Source: Candidatus Eiseniibacteriota bacterium (GTDB taxonomy: Bacteria; Eisenbacteria; RBG-16-71-46; SZUA-252). Taken from it: a stretch of DNA of 8,842 nucleotides. This document shows positions 1-6,289 of this stretch, piece by piece. Below the pieces are notes generated by a model. That model made no database searches. It was given only the letters and a program-made list of their open reading frames with translations, and was not told where the DNA came from. Every line of letters starts with the position of its first letter. The stretch's first letter is position 1. The stretch lies in the NCBI GenBank assembly GCA_016880395.1, contig JAEHDN010000039.1, forward strand, positions 1-8,842. Direction: 5' to 3'. A program made the translations under genes and the position numbers.

Positions 1-652
1 ACTCCGGATGCGAGCCCTCGGCGCCGATCGGCGTGACGCGCGCCTCGTACTCCCGGCGGCCCCCTCGATAGAGCGTCACATCGCGCACGAGCCCGCGGCC
101 GTGGCGCTGGGCGTCGAGCGCGATCTGTTCGAGCGCGGGTTGCCGTGCCGCCGACAGACGCGCCCCCCCGGGCGGTGGCTCGAGCCCCATCATGTCCCAG
201 AAGAGCGCGTTCGCGTGGCGGATCGTGAGGTCCCGTTCCAGGAGCGCGAGCCCGAGGGGCAGATGCCCGAGGATCGACTCTCTCGCGTCGCGCTCCGCCC
301 GGAGCTCGACGAGGCGCGTCCTGTGGCCCAGGGCCAGGTTATTGAGCGCGCGAGCGAGCTGTCCCACCTCGTCGTGCTCGTCGACCGGCGCCCGGAAGGT
401 GAGGTCGCCCGAGGCCTGTGCCTCCGCGCTGTTCGCGACCTCGGCGAAGCGGCGGTCGAGCGCGCGGAGGGAGAGGTACCCGACCACGACGGCACAGCCG
501 AAGAGAACGAGGGGAAGCGCGATGGCGGGGAGAAGGCCGGCCGCTCGCGCGCGAGGCATGAGAACCGCCGTGAGGCCGGCCGCGGCGAGGAACGCCAGGA
601 GAAGCCTGGAGAATGGCCTCCGCGTGAGCGAGCGCACGACCTGAGCGTACAC
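1..652 (-). CDS. PhoR-like sensor histidine kinase, N-terminal part (cut by window edge)
   Basis: This is the N-terminal part of a membrane sensor kinase; 217 codons are visible and the reading frame runs off the left edge without a stop. From the GTG at 652 the protein shows a basic start, a membrane helix at about residues 14-32, a loop of only about six residues (PRARAA), and a second helix at about 39-62. A HAMP-like linker follows (about 63-115, with DEVGQLARALNNL), then a PAS-type domain from about 120 (ESILGHLPLGLALLERDL, then HANALFWDMMG). The dimerisation/phosphoacceptor histidine and ATPase domains must lie beyond base 1. Two helices with no real external domain plus HAMP and PAS is the PhoR layout, so the signal is probably sensed in the membrane or cytoplasm, or through a partner. 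It starts 22 bases after the response-regulator stop and is surely cotranscribed with it. No clear ribosome binding site is visible; GTG at 637 is an alternative start. The kinase assignment is inferred from architecture and from the neighbouring regulator. Confidence 0.85.
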   Translation of the reverse strand, partial: MYAQVVRSLTRRPFSRLLLAFLAAAGLTAVLMPRARAAGLLPAIALPLVLFGCAVVVGYLSLRALDRRFAEVANSAEAQASGDLTFRAPVDEHDEVGQLARALNNLALGHRTRLVELRAERDARESILGHLPLGLALLERDLTIRHANALFWDMMGLEPPPGGARLSAARQPALEQIALDAQRHGRGLVRDVTLYRGGRREYEARVTPIGAEGSHPE

Positions 653-674
653 CGCGGGCGATCCGCGGTGGTGG

Positions 675-1373
675 TTATCCCTTGGGAAGCTCGGCGGCGT
701 ACCCGACGCCGGTCACCGTGCGGATCAGCGAGGCTTCCCTCCCCAGCTTGGCCCGCAGGCGCCGAACGTGCACGTCGACCGTCCGCGTCTCCCCGAAGTA
801 GCCAAGCCCCCAGACCTTGTCGAGGAGCTGCTCGCGGGTGAAGACGCGTCCCGGCCGCTCGAGGAGGTATTCGAGGAGCCGGTACTCGGTCGGGGTGAGG
901 TGGAGCTCGCGGTCGTTCATGAAGACCTGATGCCGCTCGCGGTCGAACCGGAGGGGGCCGATCTCGGTCGGCGCGATGCGCTCCTCGCCTCGCGTCCGGC
1001 GCAGGATGGCGCTCACCCGCGCGACCAGCTCCTTGGGCGAGAAGGGTTTCGTCAGGTAGTCGTCGGCGCCGTGCTCGAATCCCACGAGCTTGTCCATCTC
1101 GGTGCCGCGCGCCGTGAGGATGAGGACGGGAAGGCTGCGCGTGCGCGCTTCCGCACGGATGGCCCGGAGCACCTCGAGGCCGCTCTTGCGCGGGAGCAGG
1201 AGGTCGAGCACGAGGAGATCGGGCGGGGACTGGAACACGCGCTCCAGGCCGGCTTCGCCGTCCCGCTCGGAGAGAACGCGGTAGCCCTCCCGCGCTAGGT
1301 TGTAGCTCACCAGCTCGCAGATCTCCGGCTCGTCGTCGACGACGAGGATGGTCGAACGTGCGGTCGTCGGCAC
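675..1373 (-). CDS. PhoB-like response regulator (OmpR family, winged helix)
   Basis: This is a two-component DNA-binding response regulator of 232 residues, close to the 229 of E. coli PhoB. The receiver domain (about 8-122) has the acidic pair D13-D14, phosphoacceptor D57 in LLVLDLLLPRKSG, T87 and K109 in YLTKPF. The C-terminal winged-helix domain (about 135-232) has LTPTEYRLLEYLLERPGRVF, then GETRTVDVHVRRLRAKL, and ends in the usual TVTGVGY wing. These signatures fit the PhoB branch of the OmpR family, but the true signal (phosphate or other) cannot be read from the sequence. I chose GTG at 1373 because it gives the family length and because codons between it and the upstream in-frame ATG at 1436 have mixed third positions (about 11 of 20 G/C), unlike the strongly GC3 coding region. 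No strong ribosome binding site is seen. It is the first gene of a pair with the histidine kinase downstream and is divergent from the glycosyltransferase. Confidence 0.92.
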   Translation of the reverse strand: MPTTARSTILVVDDEPEICELVSYNLAREGYRVLSERDGEAGLERVFQSPPDLLVLDLLLPRKSGLEVLRAIRAEARTRSLPVLILTARGTEMDKLVGFEHGADDYLTKPFSPKELVARVSAILRRTRGEERIAPTEIGPLRFDRERHQVFMNDRELHLTPTEYRLLEYLLERPGRVFTREQLLDKVWGLGYFGETRTVDVHVRRLRAKLGREASLIRTVTGVGYAAELPKG

Positions 1374-1528
1374 CTTGACACCAGATCGGGCTGGGCTTCG
1401 CGAAGATCGTGGGAGCGACGCCGGCAAGTCTACCATGCGGCCAGGGTACGAACCGGGCGTTACCGTCGCGTGTCGGGGGCGTGTCCAGTCGGTTACGGCA
1501 GGCCGGCGATGGCACGCAGCGGCCGCCT
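1374..1528. promoter_or_regulatory. Divergent intergenic region between regulator and glycosyltransferase
   Basis: These 155 bases must hold the control signals for the minus-strand regulator/kinase pair and, very likely, for the plus-strand glycosyltransferase. On the minus strand TAGACT (1432 down to 1427) is a possible -10 element, but no good -35 sits upstream of it. On the plus strand a perfect TTGACA occurs at 1375-1380, but no -10-like hexamer lies 16-18 bases further on. An imperfect inverted pair, GTTACCG (1459-1465) and CGGTTAC (1490-1496), matches in six of seven positions with a 24-base gap and could be an operator; it could equally be chance. I see no recognisable Pho box. The region is defined by its flanking genes; the individual sites are weak. 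Confidence 0.4.
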
Positions 1529-3013
1529 GTGACACACTCCGCCCCCGTGCGGCCCATCCTTCTGGTGCTGGCCGTGGCGCTCGCGCTGCGGCTCGTCCAC
1601 GTGGAAGCGCCCATTCTCGGCGTCCACTCCTGGCGGCAGGCCGACACGGCCGCCATGGCGCGCAACTTCCACGAGAACGGCTACCGGCTGCTCCACCCGC
1701 AGGTGGACTGGGGTGGATCGGGCTCCGGGTACGTCGAGTCCGAGTTCCCCGCATTCCCTTACACGGTCGCTCTCCTGTACGCGGCGCTCGGTCCGTCCGA
1801 GGCTTGGGGCCGGCTCCTCGCGGCGCTCCTCTCGACGCTCACGGCCTTCCTCGTCTACAGGGTGGCCCGTGCCTCGATGGAGGACGAGCGTGCGGCGCTC
1901 GCCGCGGCCGCTCTGTTCGCGGTGCTCCCGCTCTCGGTCTACTACGGACGCGCCTTCATGCCCGAGTCGGGCATGCTCTGCGCGAGCGTCGCCGCGATCC
2001 ACGCGTTCGATCGCTGGACCAGGACGGGCGCGCGGCTGTGGTACGCGCTCGCCGTCCTGGCCACGGCGATGGCCTGCCTCCTCAAGCTGCCCTGCCTCTA
2101 CCTCGGGCTGCCGCTCCTCTACCTCGCGTGGGCCACGTGGGGGTGGGGGCTCGTGAGGCGCCCGGCGCTCTGGGTGTTCGCCGTGCTCGTTCTCGTGCCC
2201 GTCGCGCTCTGGTACGCGCACGCGCACGCCCTCTACCGCGACGGGGGTGTGACCTTCGGCATCTGGGAGTACGGCTCGGACAAGTGGGGCAACTGGCGTC
2301 TCGTCGCGAGCGGGGAGTTCTGGGCCGGCGTGTTCCTCCGGAGTCTCGCCGAGCGTCATCTGACCTGGGCGGGCGTGCCGCTCGCGATCGCGGGACTCCT
2401 GCTCCCGCGACGTGGTCGGCGCGCGGCGCTCCCCGACGTCTGGCTCGCGGCGCTCGCGGTCTATCTGATCCTGGTCGCGCGCGGAAACTACGTCCACGAG
2501 CACTACCAGCTCCCGCTCCTGCCGCCGCTCTGCATGACGATGGGGCGCGCCGTCGCCGCCGCGCTCGCCCCCGGCCGGGGCCGCGCGTGGCGCGTGGGTG
2601 CTCTGGGTGTACTCCTCGCGGGTGTGGTCGTGCTGAGCGGATCGCGGCTCGTCTCCTACTGGAGGCGCGAGGACCCGTCCCGATCGCCAGCCGCTCGGAT
2701 CGCGCAGCTCGTTCGGGACGGGACGCCTCCGGATACCCGGATCGTGGCGCTCGACGGCGGGAACCCCACCCTTCTCTATCTCGCGCACCGGAAGGGCTGG
2801 CACGCTCGACCGGAGGACCTCGCCCCCGACTCCCTGCGCGCACGGGCAGCCGAAGGGGCGCGCTACGCGGTGGGGCTGCGCCGGGATCTGGAGAGCTCGA
2901 TGCTCGGGGACGCGATCCACGCCGGCGCCGGGCGCGACCTCATGCCCGGAAATCCCGAGGGATTTCTCCTCGAGCTCGCTCCTCCCTCCGCGGGCGGAAC
3001 CTCCGGCAGGTGA
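1529..3013 (+). CDS. Integral-membrane GT-C glycosyltransferase (GT39/PMT_2/ArnT-like)
   Basis: This is a polytopic membrane protein of 494 residues resembling the GT-C glycosyltransferases that move a sugar from a polyprenyl-phosphate donor to a protein or lipid on the outer face of the membrane. After the first helix (about 9-25) comes the loop motif HSWRQADTAAMARNF (33-47). Its D39 is in the position of the acidic catalytic residue of this superfamily, and ESEFPAFPY follows. Roughly ten hydrophobic helices fill the region to about residue 375, and HEHYQLPLLPP (323-333) is a second typical family motif. The last 120 or so residues have no membrane segment and form a small soluble tail. The GTG at 1529 is preferred; the reading frame stays open to 1409, but codons there lack the GC3 bias, and a GTG at 1547 is also possible. 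No convincing ribosome binding site is seen. Sugar and acceptor are unknown, and no neighbouring glycan gene helps. It lies divergent from the two-component pair. Confidence 0.85.
   Translation: MTHSAPVRPILLVLAVALALRLVHVEAPILGVHSWRQADTAAMARNFHENGYRLLHPQVDWGGSGSGYVESEFPAFPYTVALLYAALGPSEAWGRLLAALLSTLTAFLVYRVARASMEDERAALAAAALFAVLPLSVYYGRAFMPESGMLCASVAAIHAFDRWTRTGARLWYALAVLATAMACLLKLPCLYLGLPLLYLAWATWGWGLVRRPALWVFAVLVLVPVALWYAHAHALYRDGGVTFGIWEYGSDKWGNWRLVASGEFWAGVFLRSLAERHLTWAGVPLAIAGLLLPRRGRRAALPDVWLAALAVYLILVARGNYVHEHYQLPLLPPLCMTMGRAVAAALAPGRGRAWRVGALGVLLAGVVVLSGSRLVSYWRREDPSRSPAARIAQLVRDGTPPDTRIVALDGGNPTLLYLAHRKGWHARPEDLAPDSLRARAAEGARYAVGLRRDLESSMLGDAIHAGAGRDLMPGNPEGFLLELAPPSAGGTSGR
2949..2966. 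repeat. Short perfect inverted repeat near the 3' end of the glycosyltransferase gene
   Basis: GAAATCCC (2949-2956) and GGGATTTC (2959-2966) are perfect complements separated by two bases. In RNA the innermost pair would have to open, leaving about seven base pairs. It lies inside the coding sequence 45 bases before the stop codon and has no following T-run, so it is not a classical terminator. It may simply be a by-product of the codons for the residues GNPEGFLL. Confidence 0.4.
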
Positions 3014-3023
3014 ATCTCTTGGA

Positions 3024-3053
3024 TTGACTTGACCCCACCCCCTCGGGTAGATT
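3024..3053 (+). promoter_or_regulatory. Probable housekeeping sigma promoter for secD-secF
   Basis: TTGACT at 3024-3029 (five of six matches to the -35 consensus) is followed after 18 bases by TAGATT at 3048-3053 (four of six to the -10 consensus). Transcription would begin near 3060 and give a leader of about 42 bases before the secD GTG. The site begins 11 bases after the glycosyltransferase stop codon, in the only AT-containing stretch of the gap. Position, spacing and lack of a competing candidate make this likely, but it is inferred from sequence alone. Confidence 0.6.
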
Positions 3054-3090
3054 CCGGCGTTCTCATTCCACCTTCGAGTATCGGTTTTCT

Positions 3091-3100
3091 GGGGGTAGGG
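3091..3100 (+). promoter_or_regulatory. Purine-rich ribosome binding site of secD
   Basis: GGGGGTAGGG ends one base before the GTG start at 3102. The first G-run sits at a normal Shine-Dalgarno distance and supports GTG 3102 as the start, matching the usual SecD N-terminus with a short basic segment before the first membrane helix. Confidence 0.5.
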
Positions 3101-3101
3101 C

Positions 3102-4724
3102 GTGACACCGAGCGACCGCCGCAAGCTGTTTGGAACGCTGATCGGACTGGCCATCTGCGTCTGGACCCTCTGGCCAACCTTCCGCTTCTATGCCATGAGC
3201 CCCGCGCAGCGCCAGGAAGTGCTCCAAGCGCGCCCCGCCGCGGCCACGAACGATGCCGACCGCGCCCGCCTCGAGAGCATGGCCAAGCTCCGCGACAAGG
3301 CGATCAAGCTGGGCCTCGACCTCCAGGGCGGGATGTATCTCCTCCTCGAGGTCGACAAGTCGAAGCTCGGGCCGGCCGAGGCGAAGAACGCGGTCGACCA
3401 GGCCATGCAGATCATCCGCAACCGAATCGACCAGTTCGGCGTCGCGGAGCCGACCATCCAGAAGCAGGGAGACAACCGCATCCTCGTCCAGCTCCCCGGC
3501 CTGCTCGACCAGGGCCGAGCCAAGGAGCTGATCGGCCAGACCGCCCTCCTCGAGTTCAAGATCGTCAAGACGGACGACGAGAGCCGGGCGCTCTTCAACC
3601 GCATCGATGGATACTTCGCACGCAAGCTCGGAGGCGCCGGCGCCGACACGACCGGGTCGGATTCGCTCCGTCATCCCTTCACGGGCCGGTTCCTCACGGT
3701 GGCGCAGGGCTCGGAGAGCTTCGCCCTGTCGTCCGAGGTCGCGGCGCTCGACTCCATGCTCAACGTGGTCCGGACCGACTCCTCCTTCGTGATGGACGCG
3801 AGCGTCGCCTGGGACTCGCACGAGACCGAGCTGCAGGGCCGGAGCGGACGGAACCTGTACGTGCTCGACAAGGAGCCCCAGATGAAGGGCACCGAGGTCG
3901 CGAGCGCCCAGATGCGCCTCGACCTCGACCAGGAGCGCCCCGGGTCGCCCGGTGTCTCGTTCAACCTCACCAGCCGGGGCGGCTCGCTCTTCGCCGACAT
4001 CACCGCGAGGAACGTGCAGCGCCGACTCGCCATCGTGCTCGATCAGCGTGTCCAGTCGGCGCCCAACATCCGCGAGCGGATCCCGGGCGGCCACGGCTCG
4101 ATCACGGGATCGTTCACCGAGGAGGAGGCCCAGAACCTCTCCATCGTGCTCCGGTCGGGCGCGCTTCCGGCGCCGGTCAATATCGTCGAGGAGCGCACGG
4201 TGGGGGCCTCCCTGGGTCAGGATTCGATCGACAAGGGCCTCCGCGCGGGCGCGGTCGGGGCGTTCATGGTCGTGGTCTTCATGCTGGTGTACTACCGCCT
4301 GTCCGGCCTCGTCGCCGTGGCGGCGCTCCTGCTCAACATCATCGGCCTCCTCGCCGCCATGGCGGGCTTCCACGCCACGCTCACGCTACCCGGCATCGCG
4401 GGCATCGTGCTCACGATCGGCATGGCCGTCGACGCGAACGTCCTCATCTTCGAGCGCATTCGCGAGGAGCTCCGGAACAAGCGCACGGTGCTCAACGCGA
4501 TCGAGACCGGCTATGCCCGCGCGTACCGGACCATCGTCGACGCGAACGTGACCACGCTTCTCTCGGCGGTGGCCCTCATGTGGTTCGGCACGGGGCCCAT
4601 TCGCGGGTTCGCGATCACGCTCTCCATCGGCCTCATCATCAACATGATCACCGCCGTCGGCGTCTCGAAGATGATCTTCGACGCCTGGTCGCTCCGGCGG
4701 AAGGTCAGCACGATCAGCATCTAG
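3102..4724 (+). CDS. secD: Protein translocase subunit SecD
   Basis: SecD pairs with SecF in the inner membrane and uses the proton motive force to assist late steps of protein export through SecYEG. The 540-residue product has a first membrane helix at about 10-28 and the hallmark LGLDLQGG (70-77). The large periplasmic P1 region follows, including RNRIDQFGVAEP and, in its second half, RRLAIVLDQRVQSAP and GSITGSFTEEEAQNLSIVLR. EERTVGASLGQDSI leads into the last five helices. In the fourth helix the conserved AVDAN motif has D444, the residue of the family's proton-conducting aspartate, followed by VLIFERIREEL. The final segment includes YRTIVDANVTTLLSA and a basic tail. Length is shorter than E. 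coli SecD (615) but typical of phyla with a reduced periplasmic region. It is a separate gene, not fused to secF, and lies 24 bases upstream of it. The GTG start is supported by the upstream purine tract. Confidence 0.97.
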   Translation: MTPSDRRKLFGTLIGLAICVWTLWPTFRFYAMSPAQRQEVLQARPAAATNDADRARLESMAKLRDKAIKLGLDLQGGMYLLLEVDKSKLGPAEAKNAVDQAMQIIRNRIDQFGVAEPTIQKQGDNRILVQLPGLLDQGRAKELIGQTALLEFKIVKTDDESRALFNRIDGYFARKLGGAGADTTGSDSLRHPFTGRFLTVAQGSESFALSSEVAALDSMLNVVRTDSSFVMDASVAWDSHETELQGRSGRNLYVLDKEPQMKGTEVASAQMRLDLDQERPGSPGVSFNLTSRGGSLFADITARNVQRRLAIVLDQRVQSAPNIRERIPGGHGSITGSFTEEEAQNLSIVLRSGALPAPVNIVEERTVGASLGQDSIDKGLRAGAVGAFMVVVFMLVYYRLSGLVAVAALLLNIIGLLAAMAGFHATLTLPGIAGIVLTIGMAVDANVLIFERIREELRNKRTVLNAIETGYARAYRTIVDANVTTLLSAVALMWFGTGPIRGFAITLSIGLIINMITAVGVSKMIFDAWSLRRKVSTISI

Positions 4725-4735
4725 CGCGCGGCGCA

Positions 4736-4743
4736 CAAAGGAG
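4736..4743 (+). promoter_or_regulatory. Ribosome binding site of secF
   Basis: AAAGGAGA lies five to eight bases before GTG 4749, the best Shine-Dalgarno match in the window. It fixes the secF start at the GTG rather than at the in-frame ATG 36 bases downstream (residue 13). Confidence 0.75.
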
Positions 4744-4748
4744 AACAG

Positions 4749-5702
4749 GTGCTCGAGATCCTTCATGGCGTGAATGTCAACTGGATGGGGCGCCGCCACA
4801 TTGCCTACTGGATATCGGGCCTCTGCATCCTGGCTTCCATCGTGTCGCTGATCGTGCACGGCGGACCCCGGTACGGCGTCGACTTCACGGGCGGGACGCT
4901 GATCGAGATCCAGGTCACGCCGCCGCTGCCGGTCGACGACGTGCGGCGGGCCGTGGACGAGGCCGGATTCACCGGGTCGGAGATCCAGGCGCTCAACGTG
5001 CCGGGCCAGTACCTCGTGCGCATAGGCCTGCAGGAGATCCACAAGGTGGACCCGGCTCCCCGCGTGCGCGAGGCCGTCGCGATCGCGAACCCCGGGGCGA
5101 CTGTGGACATCCGCCGCGTGGAGACGGTCGGTCCGCGTGTGGGGGGTGAGCTGCGCACCGCCGCGCTCAAAGCCATCTTCCTCGCCCTCGGGCTGATCCT
5201 CGTGTACGTGGCCTTCCGCTACGACTGGCGATATTCGCTCGGCGCGGTCGTCGCTCTCTTCCACGACGTCTTCATTTCGCTCGGCGCCGTCTCCATCACG
5301 AACCGGGAGGTCACGCTCAACGTGGTCGCGGCCCTCCTGACGATCGCCGGGTTCTCGATCAACGACACCATCGTGGTCTTCGACCGGATCCGGGAGCGGA
5401 AGCAGTCGCTCCGGCGCGAGCCGCCGGAGAAGGTCATGAACATCGCGGTGAACGAGACCTTGAGCCGGACCGTCATCACGTCCTTCACGGTGTTCCTGAC
5501 CGTGCTCGCGCTCTTCCTTCTCGGGGGCGAGGTGCTCCACGACTTCTCGTTCACGATGATGGTGGGCGTGGTGTTCGGCACCTACTCCTCGGTCTACGTG
5601 GCGAGCGCGCTGGCGCTCGACACCCAGCTCTACCTCGAGGGGGCGGGTCTGCGACGGAAGCAGGCCCAGGCTCCGACGCGGAGCGCGAAGACCCGCGGGT
5701 AG
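4749..5702 (+). CDS. secF: Protein translocase subunit SecF
   Basis: SecF is the partner of SecD in the proton-driven accessory complex of the Sec export machinery. The product is 317 residues, close to E. coli SecF (323). It has a short cytoplasmic start, a first helix at about 20-37, and the signature YGVDFTGGT (42-50, with D45). A small periplasmic domain ends in VGPRVGGEL, and five more helices follow. The helix carrying GFSINDTIVVFDRIRE (201-216) is the SecF counterpart of the SecD AVDAN region, and NETLSRTVITSFTVFLT follows it. The C-terminal tail (from about 300) is basic and soluble. A strong ribosome binding site sits just before the GTG start. With a 24-base gap after secD the two genes form one operon. 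No yajC is seen next to them, although in many bacteria it precedes secD; here a membrane glycosyltransferase sits there instead. Confidence 0.97.
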   Translation: MLEILHGVNVNWMGRRHIAYWISGLCILASIVSLIVHGGPRYGVDFTGGTLIEIQVTPPLPVDDVRRAVDEAGFTGSEIQALNVPGQYLVRIGLQEIHKVDPAPRVREAVAIANPGATVDIRRVETVGPRVGGELRTAALKAIFLALGLILVYVAFRYDWRYSLGAVVALFHDVFISLGAVSITNREVTLNVVAALLTIAGFSINDTIVVFDRIRERKQSLRREPPEKVMNIAVNETLSRTVITSFTVFLTVLALFLLGGEVLHDFSFTMMVGVVFGTYSSVYVASALALDTQLYLEGAGLRRKQAQAPTRSAKTRG

Positions 5703-5711
5703 CCGGCCCGG

Positions 5712-5735
5712 GCTCCGCCGCGCGGCGCGCGGAGC
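5712..5735 (+). repeat. GC-rich hairpin between secF and the next gene
   Basis: GCTCCGC (5712-5718) pairs perfectly with GCGGAGC (5729-5735), with an alternative nested GCCG/CGGC pairing in the loop. It begins ten bases after the secF stop, has no T-run after it, and ends one base before the GGAGG ribosome binding site of the next gene. This makes a standard terminator unlikely. It could modulate translation or stabilise the upstream transcript, or be a chance product of the GC-rich composition. Confidence 0.4.
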
Positions 5736-5740
5736 GGAGG
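5736..5740 (+). promoter_or_regulatory. Ribosome binding site of the exported NTF2-like gene
   Basis: GGAGG lies eight bases before ATG 5749 and fixes the start of the 170-residue protein. Confidence 0.65.
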
Positions 5741-5748
5741 ATCGCAGC

Positions 5749-6261
5749 ATGCGTGGTCTGCGAACGGCCTTGGTCCCAAGACTCGGCATCGTCCTGAGCG
5801 GCTCTCTCCTCGCCGTCCTCCTGGCAACGCCCCTGGCGCGCGCCGACGAGGCTCCGACGCCCGAGGTCCCGCCTCCGTCTCGCAACGCCGAAGACTCGCC
5901 GCTTCGCCTCTTCGCCGCCGTGGAGGAGGCGTGGCTCGCATCCGACGCCGACCGGCTCGCGGGTCTCGTGGACACCACGACCGTGCGAATCACCCTCGAG
6001 CCCGGCTCGCCGCCCACGTCCGCCATCACGCACAATGCCGCGCTCTTCCTCTTTCGAGACCAGCTTCGCCTCGTGAAGACCCTGTCGTTCCAGGTGACGC
6101 GCCTCGAGGTCGGCCGGAAGACGAAGCCTGCGGCCACCGCGACCGCCCTGTGGAGCGCCGACTGGGGAGGCCGCCGCGGCGTGCGCGACCTCAAGGTGAC
6201 GCTCGCCGCCGCGCCCGCCGGGAACCGCTGGGTCTTGACCGAGGTTCGAGCCAACGACTGA
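5749..6261 (+). CDS. Exported small protein, NTF2-like fold suspected, function unknown
   Basis: This 170-residue protein has a clear Sec signal peptide: basic start, hydrophobic core at about 13-27 and an ARA-DE cleavage site after residue 32. A short Pro-rich stretch (EAPTPEVPPPS) leads to the mature domain at about 48-170. Its pattern is an amphipathic helix with LFAAVEEAWLASDADRLAGL, then VRITLEP, a helix around HNAALFLFRDQL, and several alternating strands ending in RWVLTEVRA. That order resembles NTF2-like/SnoaL or DUF4783-type domains, where a cone of helices packs on a curved sheet. No catalytic residues can be named. It starts 46 bases after secF, with a good GGAGG site, and 28 bases before the phosphoesterase gene, so it may be cotranscribed with both. 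The coding bias matches its neighbours. The fold is inferred from pattern only; function is not known. Confidence 0.8.
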   Translation: MRGLRTALVPRLGIVLSGSLLAVLLATPLARADEAPTPEVPPPSRNAEDSPLRLFAAVEEAWLASDADRLAGLVDTTTVRITLEPGSPPTSAITHNAALFLFRDQLRLVKTLSFQVTRLEVGRKTKPAATATALWSADWGGRRGVRDLKVTLAAAPAGNRWVLTEVRAND

Positions 6262-6289
6262 TCGCCGCCCACCCCGTAGCGAGCCGACC

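Noticed and set aside
1375..1380. Perfect TTGACA on the plus strand upstream of the glycosyltransferase
   Set aside because: No -10-like hexamer at 16-18 bases downstream, and it sits next to the regulator's start codon; likely chance.
1374..1436. Upstream ATG at 1436 as start of the response regulator
   Set aside because: It would add 21 residues with no receiver homology, and the codons lack the GC3 bias of the gene. It remains a formal alternative.
1409..1528. GTG at 1409 as start of the glycosyltransferase
   Set aside because: It would put a 40-residue polar, low-GC3 extension ahead of the first membrane helix, unlike the family.
190..1665. Minus-strand open frame spanning both the kinase and regulator region
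   Set aside because: It is out of frame with both real proteins; the correct frames give the HAMP/PAS regions and the receiver/winged-helix domains.
1493..3154. Minus-strand open frame (553 codons) opposite the glycosyltransferase
   Set aside because: Composition is that of a shadow frame, rich in Arg, Glu and Pro; the plus strand encodes membrane helices and family motifs.
3029..5149. A long plus-strand open frame (706 codons) overlapping secD and part of secF in another frame
   Set aside because: Low-complexity Arg/Pro/Gly-rich product, out of frame with well-conserved SecD and SecF.
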